This document shows, piece after piece, positions 24,799 through 33,740 of a stretch of 64,000 nt of DNA. The DNA lies in contig NZ_JASGIV010000001.1 of NCBI RefSeq assembly GCF_047654805.1, positions 5,952,001-6,016,000 on the forward strand, in the 5' to 3' direction. The notes under the pieces are model-generated. The model did not search any database. It was not told the DNA's origin and saw only the letters and a list, made by a program, of their open reading frames with translations. The DNA comes from Pelomonas sp047654805. GTDB taxonomy: Bacteria; Pseudomonadota; Gammaproteobacteria; Burkholderiales; Burkholderiaceae_C. Positions within the stretch are counted from its first letter, which is position 1. Each line of letters begins with the position of its first letter. Both the position numbers and the translations under genes were made by a program.

Positions 24799-25788
24799 GT
24801 GAGAACCCTGTTGCAGGCGCTGCTGCTCGCGCCCCTGGCCGCCCTGGCCCAAGTGCCTGCGCTGACGCTGGAGCAGTTGCCTCGCCCCGCCATGCCACCC
24901 GGCGAGCGTGGTCCGGTGGTTCCGGCACAGGTGGAGCGCTGGCGCCTGGAGGCCAAGGCGCTGGAGTACGGCGACGGGGTGAAGCGAGATGAGGTGGAGG
25001 CCGCCAAGCTTTACTGTCGAGCCGCGCGCTATGGCGACGCCGAGGCCCAGTACAACCTGGGCTGGATGCTGACCAATGCGCGCGGCATCCAGCGCAACGA
25101 TGCCGAGGCAGCCCATATGTTCGCGGCGGCTGCCGAGCAGGGAATGCGGCAGGCGCAGAACATGCTGGACCGCATGGGCGGCACACCGCTGGGCGATCCG
25201 CCGCCCTGCTTGCGTCCCCCCGAGGCCGACCCGCAGCCCATCGTGCAGACACCGCCGGCCTCTCGCAGCCCGCGGCCGGCGGTGTCGTTGTGGGCCACGC
25301 TGCCGCTGCCCCCGCAGGCGCCGTCGGCCATCGTCAACTACGTGAAGCTTGTTGCGCCCGAGTATCAGCTGGCGCCCGCCCTGGTGCTGGCGGTGATGGC
25401 GCAGGAGTCCAACTTCGATCCGTTGGCCGAATCGCCCAAGAAGGCCCAGGGCCTGATGCAGCTGATGCCCGACACGGCGGCGCGCTTCCGGGTCGTGCGT
25501 CTGGCCGACCCGTCGCAGAACATCCGTGGCGGCATGGCCTACTTGCGCTGGCTGCTGGCGTACTTTGAAGGTGATGTGCAGCTCGCGCTGGCCGCATACA
25601 ACGCCGGCGAGAAGGCCGTGGACCGCTACCTCGGCGTGCCGCCCTACGCCGAGACGCGGCTGTATGTGCGCAAGATCATGGCCGCCACGGGCGGGCAACG
25701 CCTTCATCCCTTCGACGCCAGCGTGACGACGGCGTCGCCCATGCTGCTGCGAGTCAGGGCTGCGATGCAAGCCATTCAGTCGCGTTGA
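24799..25788 (+). CDS. Lytic transglycosylase with Sel1-like repeats
   Basis: A 329-residue exported protein. GTG is chosen as start because it places the signal peptide MRTLLQALLLAPLAALAQ at the N-terminus. Two Sel1-type repeats follow (KLYCRAARYGDAEAQYNLGW at 70-89, HMFAAAAEQGMRQAQNML at 106-123), then a Pro-rich linker and an SLT domain. In the latter Glu203 of MAQESNFDPLAESPKKAQGL is the catalytic acid, with LMQLMPDTAARF and LALAAYNAGEKAVDRYLGVP as family signatures. It would cleave peptidoglycan glycan strands in the periplasm. It is divergent from the YdeI-like gene across a palindromic promoter. Confidence 0.9.
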   Translation: MRTLLQALLLAPLAALAQVPALTLEQLPRPAMPPGERGPVVPAQVERWRLEAKALEYGDGVKRDEVEAAKLYCRAARYGDAEAQYNLGWMLTNARGIQRNDAEAAHMFAAAAEQGMRQAQNMLDRMGGTPLGDPPPCLRPPEADPQPIVQTPPASRSPRPAVSLWATLPLPPQAPSAIVNYVKLVAPEYQLAPALVLAVMAQESNFDPLAESPKKAQGLMQLMPDTAARFRVVRLADPSQNIRGGMAYLRWLLAYFEGDVQLALAAYNAGEKAVDRYLGVPPYAETRLYVRKIMAATGGQRLHPFDASVTTASPMLLRVRAAMQAIQSR

Positions 25789-25818
25789 CTTCCGGCATGG
25801 GCGGCGGTATTGCAGAAA

Positions 25819-27249
25819 ATGCGCTGCATGCTCAAGCCCGCTGCGCTCGCCTCCCTATGCTTGGCTGCGCAGCTCGCCGCGCACGCCCAGGTCAGCCCGG
25901 AACGCCAGTCACAGTCGCTGCTCGATGCGCTGCGCGAGGTCAGCGGCGTGCCCGGCATGGGGGCCGCCGTCTGGCAGGACGGGCAGATGCGCTGGCAGGG
26001 CAGCAGCGGCCTGCGTGATGTCGAGCAGCGCTTGCCGGTGGACGCTGACACGCGGTTCCGCCTGGCAAGCGTATCCAAGCTCTTCGCCGCGACCGCCGCA
26101 GCCCAGTTGAAGGCACAGGGCCGGCTCGAAGTCGACCAGCCCGTCGGTCCGTTGCTGCCCGAGCTGGATGCAGCGCAGGCTGCGGTGACGCCACGGCAGT
26201 TGGCGGCCCATCTGAGTGGACTGCCGCACTACGATGCGCGTGACGCCGGCGTTGGCCGCACTCGCCATACAACGGCAATCGAATCGTTGATCTATCTGAA
26301 GGGCCGGCAGTTGCGGTCGGTGCCGGGCAGCCGATATCTCTACTCGACCTGGGGCTACACGCTGCTGGCCGCTGCCGTCGAGGCCGCTGCTGGTGAGCCC
26401 TATCTCGACTTGCTGTCTGGGCAGGTTGCTCCGGGCCTGGCTATCGGGCCTGACCAGACCGGCCAGTCGCCCGACATGTCGCAGGCCTACGCACTGAGCG
26501 CCCAGGGGCCGCGGCTGGCACCGGCCGCCGATTTCAGCTACAGCTGGGGCGGCGCCGGCCTGGCCGCCACGGCACCAGCGTTGGCGGAGTGGGGTAGCCG
26601 TCTGCTGCAGGGCCGCATCGTCGATCCGGCGACGCGGGACTGGATGTGGCGGCCGGTGCTTGACAGCGCGGGCCAGCAGGTCGGCGAGCGAAGGTTCAGG
26701 ATGGGTTTCGGCTGGCGCCTCGACGTGGATGTCGAAGGTCTGCAGCTCGTCCATCACGCCGGCTCGACGCTCGGCGCGCGCAGCGTGCTAATGCTGTGGC
26801 CGCAGGCGCGCACCAGTGTGAGCCTGCTCTCCAACGCGATGTGGACATCGTCCATCGAGCTCAGCGCCGAGTTGCTGAGTGCGCCCCTGCGAGCGCCGTT
26901 GTCGGGGCTGACGATCGTGCCGTGCCCGGTGAATGCCGGCCGTTTCGAGGGTGAGCTGGACGGGGCTGCGCTGCAAGGAAGCGCGAGTTTTCACCGCGAT
27001 GCCGACGGTCAGTGCCGTGGCGAGCTGGACCTGCCTGCTGCGCTGGCCAAGGTCGTCAGCCCAGGTCCGCAGCCGGTGGTCGACAAGCTAGTCGTCATCG
27101 GCTTGCAGGGCGACATGGCACGCGCTGCGCTGGTGACACCCATTGGTCTAGCCGACTGGCGGTCGCAGCCCGATGGCAGCGTGCGTGTGCAAGGGTTGGC
27201 AGGGCGGCAACTGGTGCTGCGCGTGATGGCGGACCAGGGCGAAGAGTAG
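25819..27249 (+). CDS. Serine hydrolase, beta-lactamase class C-like
   Basis: A 476-residue exported protein (signal AALASLCLAAQLAAHAQ). The beta-lactamase/DD-peptidase triad of motifs is present: Ser84-x-x-Lys87 in RLASVSKLFAAT, a Tyr motif YLYSTWGYTLL (YST where YxN is usual) and HHAGSTLGARS in the KTG position. A C-terminal beta-domain of roughly 120 residues (from about 350) resembles the extra domain of esterase/D-aminopeptidase relatives. Candidate activities are esterase, D-amino peptidase or penicillin binding; the sequence does not decide. The ATG at 25828 is an alternative start. It lies 30 bases after the transglycosylase, so joint transcription is plausible. Confidence 0.82.
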   Translation: MRCMLKPAALASLCLAAQLAAHAQVSPERQSQSLLDALREVSGVPGMGAAVWQDGQMRWQGSSGLRDVEQRLPVDADTRFRLASVSKLFAATAAAQLKAQGRLEVDQPVGPLLPELDAAQAAVTPRQLAAHLSGLPHYDARDAGVGRTRHTTAIESLIYLKGRQLRSVPGSRYLYSTWGYTLLAAAVEAAAGEPYLDLLSGQVAPGLAIGPDQTGQSPDMSQAYALSAQGPRLAPAADFSYSWGGAGLAATAPALAEWGSRLLQGRIVDPATRDWMWRPVLDSAGQQVGERRFRMGFGWRLDVDVEGLQLVHHAGSTLGARSVLMLWPQARTSVSLLSNAMWTSSIELSAELLSAPLRAPLSGLTIVPCPVNAGRFEGELDGAALQGSASFHRDADGQCRGELDLPAALAKVVSPGPQPVVDKLVVIGLQGDMARAALVTPIGLADWRSQPDGSVRVQGLAGRQLVLRVMADQGEE

Positions 27250-27272
27250 ACGTCGCCTAGGTTCGGTTCAGC

Positions 27273-27311
27273 CTGCAGCAGTTGATGCCCGACACCGCGG
27301 CACAGCGCTGC
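27273..27311 (+). pseudogene. Short relic resembling an SLT-domain motif
   Basis: Between the serine hydrolase and icmF (27250-27468) no intact gene is seen. Thirteen codons here read LQQLMPDTAAQRC, matching GLMQLMPDTAARF of the lytic transglycosylase 1.8 kb upstream, and then similarity stops. It could be the remnant of a duplicated transglycosylase, or chance, since the match is short. Confidence 0.3.
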
Positions 27312-27468
27312 ACAGGAGTGATCCGAGCCCACGCTGAGCCAGGGCCTGGTGGCGGCCATCTCGGCCGCCGAGGCCCGCCGCCCGTCGCCCGGCCGTGTCA
27401 GTCCTGCGCTAACCTTCTGCGTGGCCCATGGACTTCTTCTGCTGTGGCGGTGGAGTCCGGCGGGGCGG

Positions 27469-30400
27469 CTACATGCTGCGCCGGTACTGCCCACCCACCT
27501 CGAACAGAGCGCTGGTGATCTGGCCCAGCGAGCAGACGCGCACGGCGTCCATCAGTACCTCGAACACGTTGCGGTTCTCGATGACGGCCTGTTGCAGCTT
27601 GGCCAGCATTGCGGGCGCCTGGGCCTTGTGGCGATCGTGGAAGTCCGCCAGCCGTGACAGCTGCGACTGCTTTTCGTCTTCAGTCGAGCGAGCCAGCTCA
27701 ATGTGCTCTGGTACCGGGTCTCCCTTGGGGTTGCGGAAGGTGTTCACGCCGATGATGGGGTACTCGCCGGTGTGCTTCAACATCTCGTAGTGCAGGCTTT
27801 CTTCCTGGATGCGGCCGCGCTGGTAGCCGGTCTCCATCGCGCCCAGCACGCCGCCGCGCTCGCTGATGCGCTCGAACTCTGCCAGTACCGCCTCCTCCAC
27901 CAGCTCGGTCAGCTCGTCGATGATGAAGGCGCCCTGCGACGGGTTCTCGTTCTTGGCCAGACCCCACTCGCGGTTGATGATGAGCTGGATGGCCATCGCG
28001 CGGCGCACGCTGTCTTCGGTGGGCGTCGTGATCGCCTCGTCGAACGCGTTGGTGTGCAGCGAATTGCAGTTGTCGTAGATGGCGATCAGCGCTTGCAGCG
28101 TCGTGCGGATGTCGTTGAACGCAATCTCCTGCGCGTGCAGGCTTCGGCCCGATGTTTGTACGTGGTATTTCAGCTTCTGCGAGCGTTCATTGGCACCGTA
28201 GCGGTCACGCATGGACACGGCCCAGATGCGGCGTGCCACGCGGCCCAGCACGGTGTACTCGGGGTCCATGCCGTTGCTGAAGAAGAAGCTCAGATTGGGC
28301 GCGAAGTCGTCGATGTGCATGCCGCGCGCCAGATACGCTTCCACGAACGTGAAGCCGTTGGACAGCGTCAGCGCGAGCTGGCTGATCGGGTTGGCGCCAG
28401 CTTCGGCGATGTGATAACCGCTGATCGACACGGAGTAGAAGTTGCGCACGTTGTGGTGCACGAAATACTCGGCGATGTCGCCCATGACCTTGAGGCTGAA
28501 CTCGGTCGAGAAGATGCAGGTGTTCTGGCCCTGGTCTTCTTTCAGGATATCGGCCTGCACGGTGCCGCGCACATTGGCCAGCACCCAGTCCTTGATCTTG
28601 GCCGCCTCATCAGCGGTGGGTTCGCGGCCATTGTCGGCCTTGAACCTGGCGAGGTTCTGGTCGATGGCGGTGTTCATGAACATCGCCAGGATGGACGGTG
28701 CGGGGCCGTTGATGGTCATGGACACTGACGTGCTGGGGTTGCACAGGTCGAAGCCGTCATACAGGACCTTCATGTCGTCCAGCGTCGCGATGCTGACGCC
28801 GCTGTTTCCGACCTTGCCGTAGATGTCCGGTCGCGGCGCGGGGTCGGCGCCATACAGCGTCACCGAGTCGAATGCCGTGGACAGGCGCTTGGCCGGCATG
28901 CCCTCGCTGACCAGCTTGAAGCGGCGGTTGGTGCGGAAGGCGTCGCCCTCTCCGGCGAACATGCGCGTCGGGTCCTCGCCCTCGCGTTTGAACGCAAACA
29001 CGCCGGCCGCGTAGGGGAAGCTGCCGGGCACGTTCTCCAGCATCAGCCACTTCAGCAGTTCGCCATGGCACTCGTAGCCCGGCAGTACGACCTTGCGGAT
29101 CTTGGTGCCCGACAGGCTCTGCGTGACTAAGGCGGTGCGGATCTCCTTGTCCCGGATCCTCACGACATACTCGTCGCCGGCGTAGGCCTTGACCATGTCC
29201 GGCCACTGGGCGAGCAGCTGGCGGGCGTCGCCGTCCAGCCTCGCTTGCCGCTGCTCGGCCAGCTCCGCGAGCGCGGTGCGAGCACCGTTCTTGTCGGGGT
29301 TTGCAGCCTCCAGCATAGTGCGGCTGGCTTCCAACTGCTGGATTTCACGGGCCAGCGCGGCCTGCCTGCGGGCGCGGGCCTTGTAGCTGCGTACGGTCTC
29401 GCTGATGTCGGCAAGGTAGCGCACGCGGGCCGGCGGCACGATGGGTGTCTGGTGGGTGCTGTGGCGAGTGTCTACCGGAGGCAGGCGGCCCTCTGCGAGC
29501 TTCAATCCCAGATCGGCCAGACGCGTCTTCAGTGCCTGGTAGAGCGCTGTCACGCCGTCATCGTTGAAGCGGCTGGCCATGGTGCCGAACACGGGCATTG
29601 CGTCCGGTGACTTGTTGAAGGCTTCGCGGTTGCGCTGCACCTGCTTGGACACATCGCGCAGCGCGTCCAACGAGCCCTTGCGGTCGAACTTGTTGATGGC
29701 GACGAATTCGGCGAAGTCCAGCATGTCGATCTTCTCGAGCTGGCTGGCGGCACCGAACTCGGGCGTCATCACATACATGGGCACGTCCACCAGCGGCACG
29801 ATGGCCGCATCGCCCTGGCCGATGCCGGAAGTCTCGACGATGACCAGATCGAACCCCGCGGCCTTGGCCGCGGCGATGACATCGGGCAGGGCGGGGGAGA
29901 TTTCCGAGCCGAAGTCGCGTGTGGCTAGCGAGCGCATAAAGACACGCGGCCCCTGGCTCCACGGCGATATGGCGTTCATGCGGATGCGGTCACCCAGCAG
30001 CGCGCCGCCGCTCTTGCGGCGCGAGGGATCGATGGAGATCAGGGCTACACGCAGGCTGTCGCCCTGATCAAGCCGCAGGCGGCGGATCAGCTCGTCGGTC
30101 AGGCTGGACTTGCCGGCACCGCCGGTGCCGGTGATGCCCAGCACCGGGGTTTTGAGCGCCGAGGCCTGCTCGCGCAGCGTATCCACGACGGCGGCGTCGG
30201 CCTTGCCGTTCTCCAGCGCCGTCAGCAGCTGGGCCAACGAACGCCAGGCCGCTTCGGAATGGCCGGTTATGGCCGACAGGCTCTGCGGTGCGTAGGCGCT
30301 GAAGTCCTGGTCGGCCTTCATAACCATCTCGCCGATCATGCCCGCCAGGCCCATGCGCTGGCCGTCCTCGGGGCTGAAGATGCGCACGCCATGTTCGGCC

Positions 30401-30759
30401 AGCTCTCGGATCTCGGCCGGCACGATCACGCCACCGCCGCCACCGAACACCTGGATGTGCTCGCCGCCTCGCTCCTTCAGAAGCTGCACCATGTACTTGA
30501 AGTACTCGACATGGCCGCCCTGATAGGAGCTGATGGCGATGCCCTGGGCGTCTTCCTGCAGCGCCGCCGTGACGACCTCGTCCACCGAGCGGTTGTGCCC
30601 GAGGTGGATGACCTCGGCGCCCATGCCTTGCAGGATGCGGCGCATGATGTTGATGGCGGCGTCATGCCCGTCGAACAGGCTGGCGGCGGTGACGAAACGG
30701 ACCTTGTGGGTCGGGCGATATTCGGCCAGCGCCTTGTAGTCGGCGGCGAGATCGGTCAT
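27469..30759 (-). CDS. icmF: Fused isobutyryl-CoA mutase (IcmF)
   Basis: A 1096-residue coenzyme-B12 acyl-CoA mutase, the usual length of IcmF. Domains in order: B12-binding (residues 10-150, His32 in SLFDGHDAAIN as the cobalt-binding motif, VFGGGGGVIVPAEI); MeaB-like GTPase chaperone (about 200-420, P-loop GITGTGGAGKSSLTDELI); a linker; and the substrate-binding TIM barrel (from about 550, with GVSIATLDDMKVLYDGFDLC and YSVSISGYHIAEAGANPISQ). IcmF interconverts isobutyryl- and n-butyryl-CoA, and some also pivalyl/isovaleryl-CoA. The start has a strong Shine-Dalgarno (GGAGA). Upstream lies a MerR-type promoter with a TTGACGT dyad that also precedes the isovaleryl-CoA dehydrogenase gene, linking it to branched-chain acyl-CoA metabolism. 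Confidence 0.95.
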   Translation of the reverse strand: MTDLAADYKALAEYRPTHKVRFVTAASLFDGHDAAINIMRRILQGMGAEVIHLGHNRSVDEVVTAALQEDAQGIAISSYQGGHVEYFKYMVQLLKERGGEHIQVFGGGGGVIVPAEIRELAEHGVRIFSPEDGQRMGLAGMIGEMVMKADQDFSAYAPQSLSAITGHSEAAWRSLAQLLTALENGKADAAVVDTLREQASALKTPVLGITGTGGAGKSSLTDELIRRLRLDQGDSLRVALISIDPSRRKSGGALLGDRIRMNAISPWSQGPRVFMRSLATRDFGSEISPALPDVIAAAKAAGFDLVIVETSGIGQGDAAIVPLVDVPMYVMTPEFGAASQLEKIDMLDFAEFVAINKFDRKGSLDALRDVSKQVQRNREAFNKSPDAMPVFGTMASRFNDDGVTALYQALKTRLADLGLKLAEGRLPPVDTRHSTHQTPIVPPARVRYLADISETVRSYKARARRQAALAREIQQLEASRTMLEAANPDKNGARTALAELAEQRQARLDGDARQLLAQWPDMVKAYAGDEYVVRIRDKEIRTALVTQSLSGTKIRKVVLPGYECHGELLKWLMLENVPGSFPYAAGVFAFKREGEDPTRMFAGEGDAFRTNRRFKLVSEGMPAKRLSTAFDSVTLYGADPAPRPDIYGKVGNSGVSIATLDDMKVLYDGFDLCNPSTSVSMTINGPAPSILAMFMNTAIDQNLARFKADNGREPTADEAAKIKDWVLANVRGTVQADILKEDQGQNTCIFSTEFSLKVMGDIAEYFVHHNVRNFYSVSISGYHIAEAGANPISQLALTLSNGFTFVEAYLARGMHIDDFAPNLSFFFSNGMDPEYTVLGRVARRIWAVSMRDRYGANERSQKLKYHVQTSGRSLHAQEIAFNDIRTTLQALIAIYDNCNSLHTNAFDEAITTPTEDSVRRAMAIQLIINREWGLAKNENPSQGAFIIDELTELVEEAVLAEFERISERGGVLGAMETGYQRGRIQEESLHYEMLKHTGEYPIIGVNTFRNPKGDPVPEHIELARSTEDEKQSQLSRLADFHDRHKAQAPAMLAKLQQAVIENRNVFEVLMDAVRVCSLGQITSALFEVGGQYRRSM

Positions 30760-30781
30760 GGCTGTCTCCTTGCTCGGCACG

Positions 30782-30816
30782 ATTCTAGGTCTCCAATTGA
30801 CGTTAACGTCAATTGG
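30782..30816 (-). promoter_or_regulatory. MerR-type promoter and LiuR-like palindrome of icmF
   Basis: A perfect 24-bp palindrome (CCAATTGACGTT plus its complement) occupies 30793-30816. On the minus strand TTGACG (30812-30807) and TAGAAT (30787-30782) form good -35 and -10 hexamers separated by 19 bases, the over-long spacing typical of promoters activated by MerR-family regulators. The palindrome covers the -35 and most of the spacer. LiuR, a MerR-family regulator of branched-chain amino acid breakdown, is the obvious candidate, but no such gene is in the window. The divergent OPT transporter gene could also be affected. Confidence 0.6.
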
Positions 30817-30914
30817 CTGCGGTCTAGGGTTATCCGGCGCCGGAGGGCGTGCGGGCTGCCGCGATGATGCGCACCTCGCCGGACCCGGCCCCAATCCTTC
30901 TCCTCTCCAGACGC

Positions 30915-32900
30915 ATGAGCACCTCACCGCCCGCCACGCCCGCCCTGGGCACTGAATTGACCTTGCGCGGCATCGTGCTGGGCATTCTCATCACGCTGGT
31001 CTTCACGGCCGCCAACGTCTACTTCGGCCTCAAGGCCGGCCTGACGTTTGCGACCTCCATTCCGGCCGCGGTCATCGCCATGGCCCTGCTGCGCCGCGCG
31101 GCAGGCAACTCCATTGGAGAGACCAACATCGTGCAGACCATCGCCTCGTCGGCGGGCACGCTGTCGTCGATCATCTTCGTGCTGCCTGGCCTTGTCATGA
31201 TCGGCTGGTGGACGGGCTTCCCCTACTGGATGTCGACAACGCTGTGCGCTTTGGGAGGCATCCTGGGCGTCATGTACTCCATTCCGCTGCGCCGCGCGCT
31301 GGTGACCAACTCGCCGCTGCCCTACCCCGAAGGCGTGGCCTGCGCCGAAGTGCTCAAGGTGGGCCATGCCAGCGGAAGCGGCGAGGCCAACCGCCGGGGG
31401 CTTGCGGCCATCGTGGTCGGCGGCATCGTGTCTGCAGGCTTCAGCCTCGTCATCGCCACGCAGGTCTTCGCGGCCAATTTGGCGCAGTACTTCCGCCTGC
31501 CGGGCGGTGACCGGAACGGCGCGGGACCGGCAACGGGCTATGACCTGAATTTCAGCTTCGCGCTGCTGGCCGTGGGCCATCTGGTGGGCTTGTGGGTGGG
31601 CATCGCGATCCTCGCAGGCGCCTGCATCGCCTGGCTGGGCGGCGTGCCCTGGCTGACCCAGGGGGTGGATGGCCCTGCCGAGGCCGTCGCGATGTTCGCC
31701 TGGAGCAAGCAGGTGCGCTTCATCGGTGCCGGCTGCATCGCCGTCGCTGCGATCTGGACCCTGCTCAAGCTGGCCAAGCCCGTGGTCGCCGGCCTGCACT
31801 CGGCTGCAATGTCGGCGCGCGTGCGCCGTGCCGGCCAAGGTGACACGCTGCCGCGCACCGAGCGCGACATTCCCATCGGTACCGTGGGCCTTGTCACGCT
31901 GGCTTGCATGTTGCCCATCGGCTTCATGCTGTCCAGCTTCGCCACCAGTGCAGGCCTGGCCGACCAATTGGGCCTGCTGGTCGTCGGCGGCCTGGTCTAC
32001 ATCGTGCTCATGAGTTTCTTCGTCGCGGCAGTGTGCGGCTACATGGCCGGCCTGATCGGCTCGTCCAACAGCCCGTTGTCGGGCGTGGGCATCCTGGTCG
32101 TCATCGGCGTGTCCCTGCTGTTGGCCCTCATTGTCAAACCGTTGCTGCCAGCGTCAGCCGGCCAGGCACTGGTGGCGTTCGCTCTGTTCGTGACGGCCGT
32201 TGTGTTCGCCGTTGCGACCATTTCCAACGACAACCTGCAGGACCTGAAGACTGGCCAACTGGTCGACGCGACGCCATGGCGCCAGCAGGTGGCGCTCATC
32301 GTCGGCGTCGTCGCCGGCGCCCTGGTCATCCCGCCGGTGCTTGACCTTCTGAACAAGGCCTACGGCTTTGCCGGCATGCCGGGCGCGGACCCCAAGACGG
32401 CGCTGGCCGCCCCGCAGGCGGCACTGATCTCGGCGCTGGCCAAAGGCGTCATCCAGGGCGATCTGAACTGGAACCTGATTGGCCTGGGTGCGGCCATTGG
32501 CCTGGCCTGCATCGCCATCGACGAGGCGTTGAAACGCGCCAGCGGCGGCCGCGCTCACCTGGCCCCGCTGGCTGTGGGGCTGGGCATCTATCTGCCCATG
32601 AACAGCACGCTGATGATTGTTGTCGGCGCCGTCGCCGGCTGGTGGTTCGAGCGCCGCGCCGCCGCCAAGCGTGACCCGGAGGGCACCAAGCAACTAGGTG
32701 TGCTGTTGGCCTCCGGGCTGATCGTCGGCGAGGGGCTGTTGGGCGTCGTCCTCGCGGCGGTAGTTGTGTTCTCGGGCCAGGGCGCGCCGCTGGCGCTGGT
32801 GGGCGAGGGCTTCGCCGCCGCCGGCCAGTTGCTGGGTCTGCTGGCCTTTGCGGGCCTGGGCGTTGGCCTCTACGCCTGGCTGCTGAAAAAGCAGCCCTGA
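30915..32900 (+). CDS. OPT family oligopeptide transporter
   Basis: A 661-residue integral membrane protein with about 14-16 hydrophobic helices. The OPT signature is clear: GLKAGLTFATSIPAAVIAMA near residue 40, GNSIGETNIVQTIASSAGTL next, then LPYPEGVACAEVLKVGH. Further on are SSNSPLSGVGILVVIGVSLL and NDNLQDLKTGQLVDATPWRQ, both hallmarks of the bacterial branch. These carriers import peptides or metal-chelate ligands with protons. The ATG at 30915 is preferred over an upstream in-frame extension that is hydrophilic and unlike the family. It is divergent from icmF, sharing the intergenic region that contains the palindromic operator. Confidence 0.92.
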   Translation: MSTSPPATPALGTELTLRGIVLGILITLVFTAANVYFGLKAGLTFATSIPAAVIAMALLRRAAGNSIGETNIVQTIASSAGTLSSIIFVLPGLVMIGWWTGFPYWMSTTLCALGGILGVMYSIPLRRALVTNSPLPYPEGVACAEVLKVGHASGSGEANRRGLAAIVVGGIVSAGFSLVIATQVFAANLAQYFRLPGGDRNGAGPATGYDLNFSFALLAVGHLVGLWVGIAILAGACIAWLGGVPWLTQGVDGPAEAVAMFAWSKQVRFIGAGCIAVAAIWTLLKLAKPVVAGLHSAAMSARVRRAGQGDTLPRTERDIPIGTVGLVTLACMLPIGFMLSSFATSAGLADQLGLLVVGGLVYIVLMSFFVAAVCGYMAGLIGSSNSPLSGVGILVVIGVSLLLALIVKPLLPASAGQALVAFALFVTAVVFAVATISNDNLQDLKTGQLVDATPWRQQVALIVGVVAGALVIPPVLDLLNKAYGFAGMPGADPKTALAAPQAALISALAKGVIQGDLNWNLIGLGAAIGLACIAIDEALKRASGGRAHLAPLAVGLGIYLPMNSTLMIVVGAVAGWWFERRAAAKRDPEGTKQLGVLLASGLIVGEGLLGVVLAAVVVFSGQGAPLALVGEGFAAAGQLLGLLAFAGLGVGLYAWLLKKQP

Positions 32901-32905
32901 TTCGA

Positions 32906-32946
32906 ACCGGCTTGGTGGGCCCGGCGCAGAGCCACCCCAAGCCGGT
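32906..32946. terminator. Stem-loop between convergent genes
   Basis: ACCGGCTTGG (32906-32915) and CCAAGCCGGT (32937-32946) form a perfect 10-bp stem, extended inside by TGG/CCA, between the ends of the OPT and Bax-inhibitor genes. It could work for both strands, but there is no T-run on either side, so an intrinsic terminator is only a likely guess. Confidence 0.45.
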
Positions 32947-32955
32947 CGACGGGCC

Positions 32956-33633
32956 TCAGTCGTCCGAGCCCATGAAGCCGAACAGGTGCAGCAGGCTCGT
33001 GAACAGGTTGAAGATAGACACGAACAGGCTGACGGTGGCGAGCACGTAGTTGGTCTCGCCGCCGTTCACGATCTGCTGCGTCTCGTAGAGGATCAGGCCG
33101 GCCGACAACAGCGCGACCACGGCGGAGACCGTCAACGCCAGCGCGGGGATCTGAAAGAAGATCGCGGCCAGGCCGGCCAGCACGGCGACGATCATGCCGG
33201 CGAACAGGAAGCCACCCATCCAGGACAGGTCGCGCTTGGTCGTCGTTGCATAGGCCGAAAGCGCCAGGAAGACGGCGCCGGTGGCACCCAGTGCCAGCAC
33301 CACGGCCTGGCCGCCGGACGGCAGCGCCAGCGTGCGCGACAGGAGCGGGCCCAGCGTCCAGCCCATGAAGCCGGTCAGCGCGAACACCAGACCCACGGCG
33401 GCACCGCGATTCTTCAGCTTGTGGATGCCGAACAGCAGGCCGAAATAGGCGATCAGCGTCAGGATGATGCCGGGCGAGGGGAGGCTGAAGGCGACGGCGG
33501 CCGTTGCGACGGCGGCGCTGAACAGCAGCGTCATCGACAACAGGGCATAGGTGTTGCGAAGCACGCGATGGGCGGTGCCGCGGTCGAGCGCGGCGCCTTG
33601 CGGCAGGGCAACGACGGTGGGGTGGGTTTGCAT
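32956..33633 (-). CDS. Bax inhibitor-1/YccA family membrane protein
   Basis: A 225-residue protein with seven hydrophobic helices, such as NTYALLSMTLLFSAAVATAA, IILTLIAYFGLLFGIHKL and VLALGATGAVFLALSAYA. The C-terminal part carries IVNGGETNYVLATVSLFVSI followed by FNLFTSLLHLFG, characteristic of the YccA/BI-1 group. YccA in E. coli modulates the FtsH protease; other members conduct calcium. The start is fixed by a strong Shine-Dalgarno (GGAGGT) five bases before the ATG. It is divergent from the LysR-type gene with a relatively AT-rich 107-base gap that should hold both promoters. Confidence 0.92.
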   Translation of the reverse strand: MQTHPTVVALPQGAALDRGTAHRVLRNTYALLSMTLLFSAAVATAAVAFSLPSPGIILTLIAYFGLLFGIHKLKNRGAAVGLVFALTGFMGWTLGPLLSRTLALPSGGQAVVLALGATGAVFLALSAYATTTKRDLSWMGGFLFAGMIVAVLAGLAAIFFQIPALALTVSAVVALLSAGLILYETQQIVNGGETNYVLATVSLFVSIFNLFTSLLHLFGFMGSDD

Positions 33634-33740
33634 GGCAGACCTCCGGTGACAAAAAGACGCCTGCAGGGTAGTCAGCCAAGTCATCAAATAAAAGCAGAGA
33701 ATCGAGAAGTGTTTCTTCGGAATTACTTGTTGAGTTCGTC

